DNA from: an uncultured Flavobacteriales bacterium | GTDB lineage: Bacteria; Bacteroidota; Bacteroidia; Flavobacteriales_G; Salibacteraceae | Reading direction: 5' to 3' | Length of the DNA stretch: 41,736 bases | Assembly: GCA_913020435.1 (NCBI GenBank) | Contig: CAJVZZ010000023.1 | Coordinates: 1-41,736, forward strand | Shown here: piece after piece, positions 35,343 through 41,736 of the stretch | Position numbering within the stretch: position 1 is the first letter of the stretch | Layout of the letters: each line of letters starts with the position of its first letter | Notes under the pieces: model-generated | Database searches by the model: none | Seen by the model: only the letters and a program-made list of their open reading frames with translations | What the model was told of the DNA's origin: nothing | Made by a program: the position numbers and the translations under genes

Positions 35343-36428
35343 TTAACCTTTATAAAATGGAAGTTTAACTACTGAAGCTTTCAATGACTTATTTCTAATT
35401 GAAATAAAAATATCATTACCGACTTTATTAGTTGGTACATTGATATATCCAAGTCCTACGGCTTTCTTTAATGATGGAGACATGGTTCCTGAAGTTACCA
35501 CCCCAATCTCATTCCCCTCTGAATCAACTATTGGATAACCATGTCTAGGAATACCCTTATCCACCATCTCAAAAGCAGCTAATCTTCTGGTAATGCCCGT
35601 TTCTTTTTGATTTACTAAATATTCTCTATCTATAAAATCGCCTTTGTTCAGTTTTGTAATCCAACCTAATCCAGCTTCTAGTGGAGAAGTCGTATCGTCA
35701 ATATCGTTTCCATACAGACAAAAGCCCATTTCTAGTCGTAAAGTATCTCTAGCAGCTAATCCTATCGGCAAAATATCATTTGAAGCACCAGCCTTAAAAA
35801 CGCCATCCCAAATTGCATTTGCATTCTCATTTGGAAAATAAATCTCGAACCCACCAGCTCCTGTGTAGCCCGTGGCGGAAATAATCACATTATCAATTCC
35901 AGCAAATGTCCCAATCTTAAACGTGTAATACTCCATCTCAGCAAGATTAACATCAGTAAGACCTTGCAACGATTCAGTTGCCTTAGGCCCTTGTACTGCC
36001 AAAAGTGAAATTGAATCACTTTTATTTTCCATTGTTGCTTTGAAGGTGTTATGAGAAGAAATCCAATCCCAATCCTTATCAATGTTTGATGCATTTACCA
36101 CTAATAAAAACTCTTCACTAGAAATTCTATAAACTAATAAATCATCCACTATTCCACCCTTACCGTTTGGAAGACATGAATATTGAATTTTACCATCAAA
36201 TAATTGAGAAACATCATTGCTCGTGACTTTCTGAACGAGTTGCTCTGCCTCCACTCCTTTTATGTAGAACTCACCCATGTGAGAAACATCAAATACTCCA
36301 ACAGCCGAGCGAACATGAGCATGTTCTTGGTTAACTCCAGTATATTGAACTGGCATATTGTAGCCAGCAAAAGGGACCATTTTGGCGCCTAACTCTATGT
36401 GCTTATCAGTAAGTGCAGTGTTTTTCAT
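35343..36428 (-). CDS. gcvT: Glycine cleavage system T protein (aminomethyltransferase)
   Basis: A 361-residue GcvT, which transfers the methylene group from the aminomethyl-H protein to tetrahydrofolate and releases ammonia. The N-terminus [13 protein letters not shown], then [10 protein letters not shown], the folate-site stretch [15 protein letters not shown] near residue 190 and the C-terminal [21 protein letters not shown] are all typical. The ATG is preceded by a TAACTTTG box. The other glycine cleavage genes are not in the window. Confidence 0.95.
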   Translation of the reverse strand: MKNTALTDKHIELGAKMVPFAGYNMPVQYTGVNQEHAHVRSAVGVFDVSHMGEFYIKGVEAEQLVQKVTSNDVSQLFDGKIQYSCLPNGKGGIVDDLLVYRISSEEFLLVVNASNIDKDWDWISSHNTFKATMENKSDSISLLAVQGPKATESLQGLTDVNLAEMEYYTFKIGTFAGIDNVIISATGYTGAGGFEIYFPNENANAIWDGVFKAGASNDILPIGLAARDTLRLEMGFCLYGNDIDDTTSPLEAGLGWITKLNKGDFIDREYLVNQKETGITRRLAAFEMVDKGIPRHGYPIVDSEGNEIGVVTSGTMSPSLKKAVGLGYINVPTNKVGNDIFISIRNKSLKASVVKLPFYKG

Positions 36429-36456
36429 GTAATTTTTTTAACAAAAATGAAGTGAG

Positions 36457-36464
36457 CAAAGTTA
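36457..36464 (-). promoter_or_regulatory. Putative -7 box (TAACTTTG) for gcvT
   Basis: The minus strand reads TAACTTTG, a TAnnTTTG match about 28 bases before the gcvT ATG. No folate- or glycine-riboswitch-sized leader fits in the 96-base gap. Confidence 0.4.
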
Positions 36465-36499
36465 ATCATCTGGCTGTATCGTAGATTCTTCAATTCTTA

Positions 36500-36507
36500 T
36501 AATTTTG
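36500..36507 (+). promoter_or_regulatory. Putative -7 box (TAATTTTG) for the CapD-type gene
   Basis: TAATTTTG matches TAnnTTTG and ends 17 bases before the ATG at 36525, implying a leader near 11 bases. No -33 TTTG is seen at 18-21 bases. Confidence 0.4.
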
Positions 36508-36524
36508 GCTTCTAATACTCAATC

Positions 36525-38399
36525 ATGGTAATATTTAACACTGAAAACACCCCTAGATGGATCATCTTCACGATCGATCTGTTGATTAGTATTTTTTCGC
36601 TATTACTTGCCTACCTACTTCGTTTCAATTTTAATATCCCCTTAGACTATATAGAAACGTTTGTTTACATTTTTCCAATTGTGCTTTCTTTAAGAATTGC
36701 TAGCTTCTTCATATTCAAAACATACTCAGGAATTATTCGCTACACTTCAACCATTGATATGCAGCGCATTTTTGTTATTGTTGCGGGTGTAAGCATACTA
36801 ATAGCTACCATCAATGGCATTTCCTTCTACTTTGTAAATCAATCGTTTCTAATTCCATTTTCTGTTGTAATAATAGAATACCTGTGCACCATGTTTTTAA
36901 TGATTGCTTTTAGAATTACCGTAAAGCTGATTTATTTTGAATTCAAAAACGCCTCAAAGGACACGAAACGAATCGTAATATATGGAGCTGGTGCAGAAGG
37001 AATTGTAACCAAAAGAACCCTAGAACGTGATGAAGATCACAAATACAAAGTAGTTGCGTTTATTGCAGATAAAAGAGCAAAAATTGGGAAAAAAATTGAA
37101 GGTGTCACTATCTATCCTATCGAAAGACTTGAGTACTTAATAGAAAACGAAGAAATTGACGAAATAATTATTGCTGTTAATTATTTAGCCAAAACACGAA
37201 AACAAGAAATTGTTGAGCGTGCTCTTACAAAAAACGTAAAGGTTCTTCATGTTCCCCCAGTAAAGAATTGGATTAATGACGAATTAAGTTCAAACCAAAT
37301 TCAAGAAGTAAAAATTGAAGATTTGTTGGGGCGCGAACCTATTCATCTGGATTCCATAAACATAAAAGGCCAACTGAGTGAAAAAAGAGTTTTGATCACT
37401 GGTGCTGCAGGTTCAATCGGTTCTGAAATAGTAAGGCAGGTTTCGCACTTTTTCCCTTCTAAACTTATTTTGTTAGATCAAGCTGAATCTCCACTCTACG
37501 ATATTGAAAATGAAATAAAAGAACAGTTTGGCGAAAATCTATGTGAAATAGTTGTAGCAGATGTTGCAAATATTTCGAGGATGGAAAACGTTTATAATAT
37601 CTTTCGGCCTGATGTTGTATACCACTGCGCGGCATACAAGCATGTGCCTATTATGGAGGATAATCCTTCAGAGGCCATTCTCACTAATATACTAGGCACC
37701 AAAATCATGGTTGACCTAGCTGACAAGCACAAAGTCGACTCTTTTGTTATGGTGTCAACTGATAAAGCAGTTAACCCTACGAACGTGATGGGAGCTTCTA
37801 AAAGAGTTGCTGAAATTTATGCTCAAAGCAAAAGCAAGATTTCAAAAACAAAATTTATTACAACTCGATTTGGAAATGTATTGGGTAGTAACGGATCTGT
37901 TATTCCACTTTTCAAAAGGCAAATTGCCAATGGGGGTCCTGTCTGCGTTACACACCCGGAAATAACCCGTTATTTCATGACCATTCCCGAAGCTTGCCAA
38001 CTCGTGCTTGAAGCAGGCGCAATGGGAGCAGGTGGTGAGATTTTTATTTTTGATATGGGTTCACCTATAAAAATCATTGACCTAGCCAAAAAGATGATTA
38101 AGCTCTCTGGTTTAAAAGTCGGAAAAGACATCGAAATTAAAATTACAGGGTTACGATCGGGTGAAAAACTTTACGAAGAATTACTAAACAATGCTGAGAA
38201 CACTATTCCAACACACCATCCTGAAATAATGATTGGAAAGGTCAGAGATTACAACATTGAAGATATAGAAGACGACATAAATTCACTAGTGGATTCACCT
38301 AGTAGTAAGGATAATTTCGAACTTGTTGGGAAAATCAAAAAGTTAGTTCCTGAGTTTATTAGTCAAAACTCAATCTATGGGAAGCTGGATAAAAATTAA
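36525..38399 (+). CDS. CapD/WbpM-type nucleotide-sugar 4,6-dehydratase
   Basis: A 624-residue membrane-anchored enzyme. Four helices cover roughly residues 13-31, 42-62, 79-103 and 112-132. A first Rossmann domain follows (VIYGAGAEG near residue 151), then the catalytic SDR domain with TGAAGSIGSEI near residue 293 and MVSTDKAVNPTNVMGASKR near residue 410, where lysine replaces the usual catalytic tyrosine as in the FlaA1/WbpM group. These enzymes convert UDP-GlcNAc to 4-keto-6-deoxy sugars for surface glycans. It lies away from the nonulosonic acid genes but could supply the dehydratase step missing there. Its stop overlaps that of miaE by three bases. Confidence 0.88.
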   Translation: MVIFNTENTPRWIIFTIDLLISIFSLLLAYLLRFNFNIPLDYIETFVYIFPIVLSLRIASFFIFKTYSGIIRYTSTIDMQRIFVIVAGVSILIATINGISFYFVNQSFLIPFSVVIIEYLCTMFLMIAFRITVKLIYFEFKNASKDTKRIVIYGAGAEGIVTKRTLERDEDHKYKVVAFIADKRAKIGKKIEGVTIYPIERLEYLIENEEIDEIIIAVNYLAKTRKQEIVERALTKNVKVLHVPPVKNWINDELSSNQIQEVKIEDLLGREPIHLDSINIKGQLSEKRVLITGAAGSIGSEIVRQVSHFFPSKLILLDQAESPLYDIENEIKEQFGENLCEIVVADVANISRMENVYNIFRPDVVYHCAAYKHVPIMEDNPSEAILTNILGTKIMVDLADKHKVDSFVMVSTDKAVNPTNVMGASKRVAEIYAQSKSKISKTKFITTRFGNVLGSNGSVIPLFKRQIANGGPVCVTHPEITRYFMTIPEACQLVLEAGAMGAGGEIFIFDMGSPIKIIDLAKKMIKLSGLKVGKDIEIKITGLRSGEKLYEELLNNAENTIPTHHPEIMIGKVRDYNIEDIEDDINSLVDSPSSKDNFELVGKIKKLVPEFISQNSIYGKLDKN

Positions 38400-38980
38400 C
38401 CGTGAATATGTTCTGAAGTGCCTAATTTCGAAATAATTTCAGCCTCAAAATCCAAGAATTCAGCCCAAACTTTTTCAACATCAATAACGCCTTTACCGTA
38501 TTTTCTAGCAAACTTTAAAAACAGTGTATAGTGTTCTGCCTCACTTTTCATTAAACCAAAGTAGAATTTCTGCAAGTCTTCATCATTAATATTCTCAGAA
38601 AGGACTTTAAAACGTTCACAGCTTCTAGCTTCAATCATTCCAGCAAATAGTAATCGATAAACTAATGACTTTTTTCTGTCTATTCCTTTTGGAATAAACT
38701 GAAAAAGTTGATTAACATATGCATCCTTTCGCTTCAAGCCTAATTGAAAACCGCGCTCTTTTAATTTCTTAATTACCATTTGGAAATGAGACAACTCCTC
38801 CATGGCTAACTCCGACATTGCCTCGACTAAATCCATATGTTCAGGAAAGTTCACAATCAAGCTAATTGCGGTCGAAGAAGCCTTTTGTTCGCAATAAGCA
38901 TGATCAATTAAAATTTCTTCAATATTCTTTTCCGCAATATTGACCCATCTAGGATCCGTAGGTAATCTTAGTTTCAGCAT
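38396..38980 (-). CDS. miaE: tRNA-(ms2io6A37) hydroxylase
   Basis: A 194-residue non-haem diiron monooxygenase of the MiaE family. It hydroxylates the isopentenyl side chain of ms2i6A at tRNA position 37. Predicted iron ligands are E31 (CEQKASS), E62 and H65 (EELSHFQMV), E117 (EARSCERF), and E147 and H150 (SEAEHYTLF). The length is normal for the family. A TAATTTTG box lies just upstream, and the gene is convergent with the CapD-type gene. Confidence 0.9.
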   Translation of the reverse strand: MLKLRLPTDPRWVNIAEKNIEEILIDHAYCEQKASSTAISLIVNFPEHMDLVEAMSELAMEELSHFQMVIKKLKERGFQLGLKRKDAYVNQLFQFIPKGIDRKKSLVYRLLFAGMIEARSCERFKVLSENINDEDLQKFYFGLMKSEAEHYTLFLKFARKYGKGVIDVEKVWAEFLDFEAEIISKLGTSEHIHG

Positions 38981-38999
38981 AAATTATTTAATAGCGGTG

Positions 39000-39007
39000 C
39001 AAAATTA
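39000..39007 (-). promoter_or_regulatory. Putative -7 box (TAATTTTG) for miaE
   Basis: The minus strand reads TAATTTTG about 19 bases before the miaE ATG, implying a leader near 13 bases. A -33 TTTG is not evident. Confidence 0.4.
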
Positions 39008-39044
39008 GATAACACATTGTAAAGAATGGCTTTATTTGTAGAAC

Positions 39045-39809
39045 GTGGTAAAAATAATTGCACATCGAGGGGCTTCCGCCTATGCACCAGAAAACACATT
39101 AGCATCTTTTCAAAAAGCTATTGAGCAAAATGCCGACATTATTGAGTTAGATGTTCGCCCTACACTAGATCAAAAAGTAATTGTTTTTCATGATGCTAAG
39201 CTGAACCGAACAACTGACAAAAAAGGTTTTGTGCGAATGCATTCCTTCAATGAACTTCAAAAAATAAATGCCGGACGTTGGTTTGGCTTAACGGAATTCA
39301 AAAACGAAACGATTCCGACGTTTGATGAAGTGCTGCAAAAAACAGAAGGAAAATGCGAGTTACTTGTTGAAATAAAAAGCGAAGGAAGAGTAGTTCGAGT
39401 AAATTTTCTCAGAAATTTAATGAATTCAATAATCCAAGCCGATGCTAAAGAACGAGTAATTGTTCAATCCTTCGATACACGAATATTGAACCTCCTTGAT
39501 AAATATTACAGTGGGTTTAGGTATCAAAAACTCATTGTAGTTAAAGTTCCTGGTTTCAAAATCCAACTGGACAAAAGAGTAATGGTCGAGAATATTCTAC
39601 GTAAAAACCATTATGAATCAATTAATGTTGATCACCGTTTTTTGACCAAAAAATTCATCGATAAGATCCATCTAAACCAAAAGCAAGTCTACTGTTGGAC
39701 AGTAAACGATCCAAGCCGAATGAAAAGACTTATTGAATTGGGCGTAGACGGTATTATCACAAACTATCCTGACGTATTGAAATCTGTGATTTCAGATCAC
39801 ATTAAGTAA
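39045..39809 (+). CDS. Glycerophosphodiester phosphodiesterase
   Basis: A 254-residue GDPD-family TIM barrel. Catalytic H7 and R8 (AHRGAS), E16 and N17 (ENTLASF), metal ligands E34 and D36 (ELDVRP) and the second histidine H49 (VFHD) are present; the end shows WTVNDPSRMKRLIELGVDGIITNYPD, typical of the family. It hydrolyses glycerophosphodiesters to glycerol-3-phosphate and an alcohol. There is no signal peptide, so it is likely cytoplasmic. The start is GTG at 39045, the only start codon that keeps the first strand. Confidence 0.88.
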   Translation: MVKIIAHRGASAYAPENTLASFQKAIEQNADIIELDVRPTLDQKVIVFHDAKLNRTTDKKGFVRMHSFNELQKINAGRWFGLTEFKNETIPTFDEVLQKTEGKCELLVEIKSEGRVVRVNFLRNLMNSIIQADAKERVIVQSFDTRILNLLDKYYSGFRYQKLIVVKVPGFKIQLDKRVMVENILRKNHYESINVDHRFLTKKFIDKIHLNQKQVYCWTVNDPSRMKRLIELGVDGIITNYPDVLKSVISDHIK

Positions 39810-39820
39810 GGAAATTAAAA

Positions 39821-39828
39821 TAATTTTG
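39821..39828 (+). promoter_or_regulatory. Putative -7 box (TAATTTTG) for the OmpH-like gene
   Basis: TAATTTTG ends 35 bases before the ATG at 39864, giving a leader of about 29 bases. An in-frame TTG at 39843 is also possible as a start, but it lacks the signal-anchor start that follows the ATG. Confidence 0.4.
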
Positions 39829-39863
39829 CCGACCAATTAATTTTGGAATTTAAAGCTATAGCT

Positions 39864-40478
39864 ATGAAAAATATATTGATTGTTTGGAACGTAATATTAA
39901 CTGGATTAGTGGTGTATTTGTTCACCATGAAAACAGGGACACTAGAATCGGAAGTTATCGCAAATGACACTACTGAGACAAACGCAGAGGCAACTCTTAA
40001 TGTAACTGGAAATGTGTATTACGTAAATACAGACAGTTTATTTAACGGCCTAGCTATGTACAAAGACATGCAAGAGGAGCTAGTAGCAGAACAATTGCGC
40101 TTGAAAAGAAGATATGATAATCAACTTGGAAAGCTAGAAGCTGAATACAATGATTTAAAAGAAAGAGCGCCATATATGACTCAAACCCAAGGCGAAGCTG
40201 CTCAACAAAAATTAATGCTAAAGCAACAAGATTTGGGTAAAATGGAAGAATCTCTTGGAAACCAATTGGCCAAAAAAGAATCTGAAATGGTTAAGAAAAT
40301 CAAGAATTCTCTTAATGTATACTTAGAAGAGATACAAGAAGAGAAAGGATTTCAGTATGTTTTAGGTAAAAGTGAAATTGGTGGAGTTTTACATGCAGAC
40401 AAACAACTGGATTTGACCAATGAGATACTGGAAGGATTAAACAAAAAATACACAGAAACTAAGCAGGTAAAAAAATGA
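39864..40478 (+). CDS. OmpH/Skp-like periplasmic chaperone
   Basis: A 204-residue protein. I chose the ATG at 39864 because it opens an N-terminal hydrophobic segment (about residues 4-22) directly; the upstream TTG would add seven residues. After a Thr- and Glu-rich linker comes VYYVNTDSLF, the usual start of the OmpH domain, then a long Lys- and Glu-rich coiled coil (about 70-150) and a final YVLGKSEIGGVLHAD strand with DLTNEILEGLN. Skp-like proteins hold unfolded outer-membrane proteins in the periplasm. It overlaps the next gene by four bases (ATGA). Confidence 0.85.
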   Translation: MKNILIVWNVILTGLVVYLFTMKTGTLESEVIANDTTETNAEATLNVTGNVYYVNTDSLFNGLAMYKDMQEELVAEQLRLKRRYDNQLGKLEAEYNDLKERAPYMTQTQGEAAQQKLMLKQQDLGKMEESLGNQLAKKESEMVKKIKNSLNVYLEEIQEEKGFQYVLGKSEIGGVLHADKQLDLTNEILEGLNKKYTETKQVKK

Positions 40479-41035
40479 TTATAGCACTCCAAAAAAAGAA
40501 AGAAAATATAGTAGAATATCTTCTTTACATGTTCAATATAGAAGGAATGCTTCGAACTATGAATTTCAATATGGATGAAATTGAATCTGGACTTGTTGCT
40601 CAATACGACGTTGAAGAGGCTAAAAAAGAAGAAATTAGAAATTGGTATTCTGGTATTATCAAAGAAATGCGTTCTTCTGATTTGCTAGAAAAAGGGCATT
40701 TAGAGGATCTACATGAGATCATTACGGAATTGAATTTATTGCACAGTACGCTTTTGACTATTTACCAAGACGAACAGTACATAAAGCTTAACGAGAAAGC
40801 CAGCGAAGCCATTGAAGAATTGATAAATAAATCAGGAAACAAAAATATTGGGCCTATTGAAGCGGCAACTAATGGCCTTTTCGGATTATTGTTACTCCGA
40901 ATGACCAATAAAGAAATTAGCCCAGCAACCGAAGCTGCATTTGCAAATATTTCAGAATTATTGGCGGTACTTGCCCACCGTTATAATGAAATGAAAGCTG
41001 GTACTTTGGGATTGCCTAAGCATCAAAAAAATTAA
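40475..41035 (+). CDS. DUF4924 family protein
   Basis: A 186-residue helical cytoplasmic protein that starts with IIALQKKKENIVEYLLYMFNIE, typical of DUF4924, a Bacteroidota family of unknown function. Further conserved-looking parts are WYSGIIKEM, EKGHLEDL and the C-terminal ISELLAVLAHRYNEMKAG. It begins at the stop of the OmpH-like gene (ATGA overlap), so the two are co-transcribed. Confidence 0.8.
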   Translation: MIIALQKKKENIVEYLLYMFNIEGMLRTMNFNMDEIESGLVAQYDVEEAKKEEIRNWYSGIIKEMRSSDLLEKGHLEDLHEIITELNLLHSTLLTIYQDEQYIKLNEKASEAIEELINKSGNKNIGPIEAATNGLFGLLLLRMTNKEISPATEAAFANISELLAVLAHRYNEMKAGTLGLPKHQKN

Positions 41036-41140
41036 TTAGCTAAATTCTAATAAGTAAACTGAGATAGCATACCATTCTGCTAGCATTTTAAAGTTAACTT
41101 TATATTGATCGATTTTAGTTTTTATAATTGTTTAAGTTGA

Positions 41141-41549
41141 AAGTCAATTTCAACCAAAAAAACGCGTAACTTATATAAAATCAGCTTATTAACTCTTGTT
41201 TTATTTTCCTGTCAAGATAAACAATATGTTAACTATTTTATTACCAATTCAAAGTTCAGTGATTATGCAAATGCCTGCACTTCGGGTGTAATTAGTAAGT
41301 AAATCAACTATTAAAATAGTTTTAACTCAACCACAAGCTGGAATTAATCTGGGCAAAATTTTAAAAGATGAATTTGAAACTATAAAACTTGTCTTTGTAA
41401 TTATTAAGGAAGGTTTATCAGTGTTCTTTGAATAGATGAAAATCATTGACTTAAAAGACTTTTCAAAACAAGAATTATTTGGAGCAAACATAACCAGCTA
41501 TTTTGCTAAAGAAAAAGCTTTCGAATTATGTCTTATTGCAAAACAGTAG
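41141..41549 (+). pseudogene. Decayed lipoprotein gene fragment (possibly alpha-2-macroglobulin-like)
   Basis: This fills most of a 0.6-kb stretch without an intact gene. In one frame (41141-41299) the bases read as a lipoprotein signal, SLLTLVLFSCQDK, followed by ISK-ending sequence and a stop at 41300; no ATG precedes it. The next frame (41292-41432) continues with STIKIVLTQPQAGINLGK, is stopped by TAG at 41433, and then stays open from ATG 41436 to TAG 41547. Joined, the order lipobox, TSGVIS, then IKIVLTQP resembles the N-terminus of Bacteroidota alpha-2-macroglobulin lipoproteins. The match is by eye and short, so the family is tentative; the broken state is clearer. Confidence 0.4.
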
Positions 41550-41614
41550 GGACTTGTGAATATCATTTTTGGAGTTAACAAAATAGAATTTGAAACAAGT
41601 ATATTGTTAGAAAC

Positions 41615-41650
41615 AAAGAAAGGGATCCAATTTCTTGAATCCCTTTCTTT
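41615..41650 (-). terminator. Strong hairpin terminator after tRNA-His
   Basis: AAAGAAAGGGAT (41615-41626) and ATCCCTTTCTTT (41639-41650) form a 12-base perfect stem, extended by three more pairs inside after one mismatch to a TTTC loop. It begins seven bases after the tRNA 3' end on the minus strand and is followed there by TTTGTTTC. Read on the plus strand it also has an A-rich 5' and T-rich 3' arm, so it might work both ways. Confidence 0.85.
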
Positions 41651-41657
41651 AACTATG

Positions 41658-41732
41658 GGTGGAAGATCGGTCTCGAACCGACGACCCTCGGTACCACAAA
41701 CCGATGCTCTAACCAACTGAGCTACAACCACC
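41658..41732 (-). tRNA. tRNA-His (GTG anticodon)
   Basis: The minus strand folds as a tRNA: D-arm GCTCAGTTGGTTAGAGC, anticodon stem TCGGT/ACCGA with loop TTGTGGT (anticodon GTG at 41697-41695), and T-arm with loop TTCGAGA. The extra 5' G (41732) opposite C73, typical of tRNA-His, is present. CCA is not encoded, as is common in Bacteroidota. In the acceptor stem, pairs 5-68 and 6-67 are both T opposite T (GGTGGTTG against CTTCCACC), an odd double mismatch. Confidence 0.93.
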
Positions 41733-41736
41733 ATTT

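Noticed and set aside
41498-41734. 78-codon minus-strand frame over the tRNA
   Set aside because: Its first part is simply the translation of tRNA-His, a well-known artefact, and it then crosses the terminator.
1-41736. CRISPR arrays, insertion sequences, prophage or integrase genes
   Set aside because: No spaced direct repeats, transposase, integrase or phage protein was seen on either strand.

Overview
The window looks like chromosomal DNA of an AT-rich member of the Bacteroidota, most likely order Flavobacteriales. The support is indirect but consistent. Family content includes DUF4834, DUF4924, a YfhO-type membrane protein, tandem OmpA-domain proteins, tgt beside an LptF/G permease, and comB beside gcvT. 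CarB has the short length usual in this phylum. Many gene starts have a TAnnTTTG box just upstream, the -7 element of the Bacteroidota primary sigma factor. No insertion sequence, prophage or CRISPR array was seen.

Region 1 to 14.6 kb is a surface-polysaccharide locus. A partial glycosyltransferase and a methyltransferase on the plus strand converge on a long minus-strand run. Read in its direction of transcription, the run holds a large GT-B-like protein with a KPHPK motif (14575), a YfhO-type membrane protein, a GT4 glycosyltransferase, a phytanoyl-CoA-dioxygenase-like oxygenase, an extended SDR epimerase, and then five nonulosonic acid (legionaminic or sialic acid type) genes: a LegC-type aminotransferase, NeuB/LegI, NeuC/LegG, a PtmE-like CBS-nucleotidyltransferase and NeuA/LegF. 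Four-base ATGA overlaps tie neuB, neuC, ptmE and neuA together. LegB and LegH functions are not obvious in the window. The KPHPK protein is the best local candidate for the transferase that uses the CMP-sugar.

Region 14.6 to 34.6 kb is mostly housekeeping and envelope genes: carB, an alpha/beta hydrolase, a UMF1/Atg22-like MFS transporter, two OmpA-domain secreted proteins, hemE, a 41-residue lipoprotein, a 435-residue lipoprotein, accA, ispE, an LptF/G permease, tgt (with its zinc cysteines replaced), a GT2 glycosyltransferase, an ECF-like sigma factor, rsmG, rpmH, an L-2-hydroxyglutarate oxidase, a metzincin lipoprotein and a small unknown protein. A 181-base gap near 34.5 kb contains a perfect inverted repeat and three DnaA-box-like sequences.

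Region 34.6 kb to the end carries comB-gcvT, a CapD/WbpM-type nucleotide-sugar dehydratase, miaE, a glycerophosphodiesterase, an OmpH/Skp-like protein and a DUF4924 protein. A 0.6-kb stretch follows that appears to hold the decayed start of a lipoprotein gene. The window closes with a strong hairpin terminator and tRNA-His on the minus strand.

The layout is very compact: convergent genes abut or overlap at several points, and putative promoter boxes lie so close to start codons that most leaders would be under about 30 bases.
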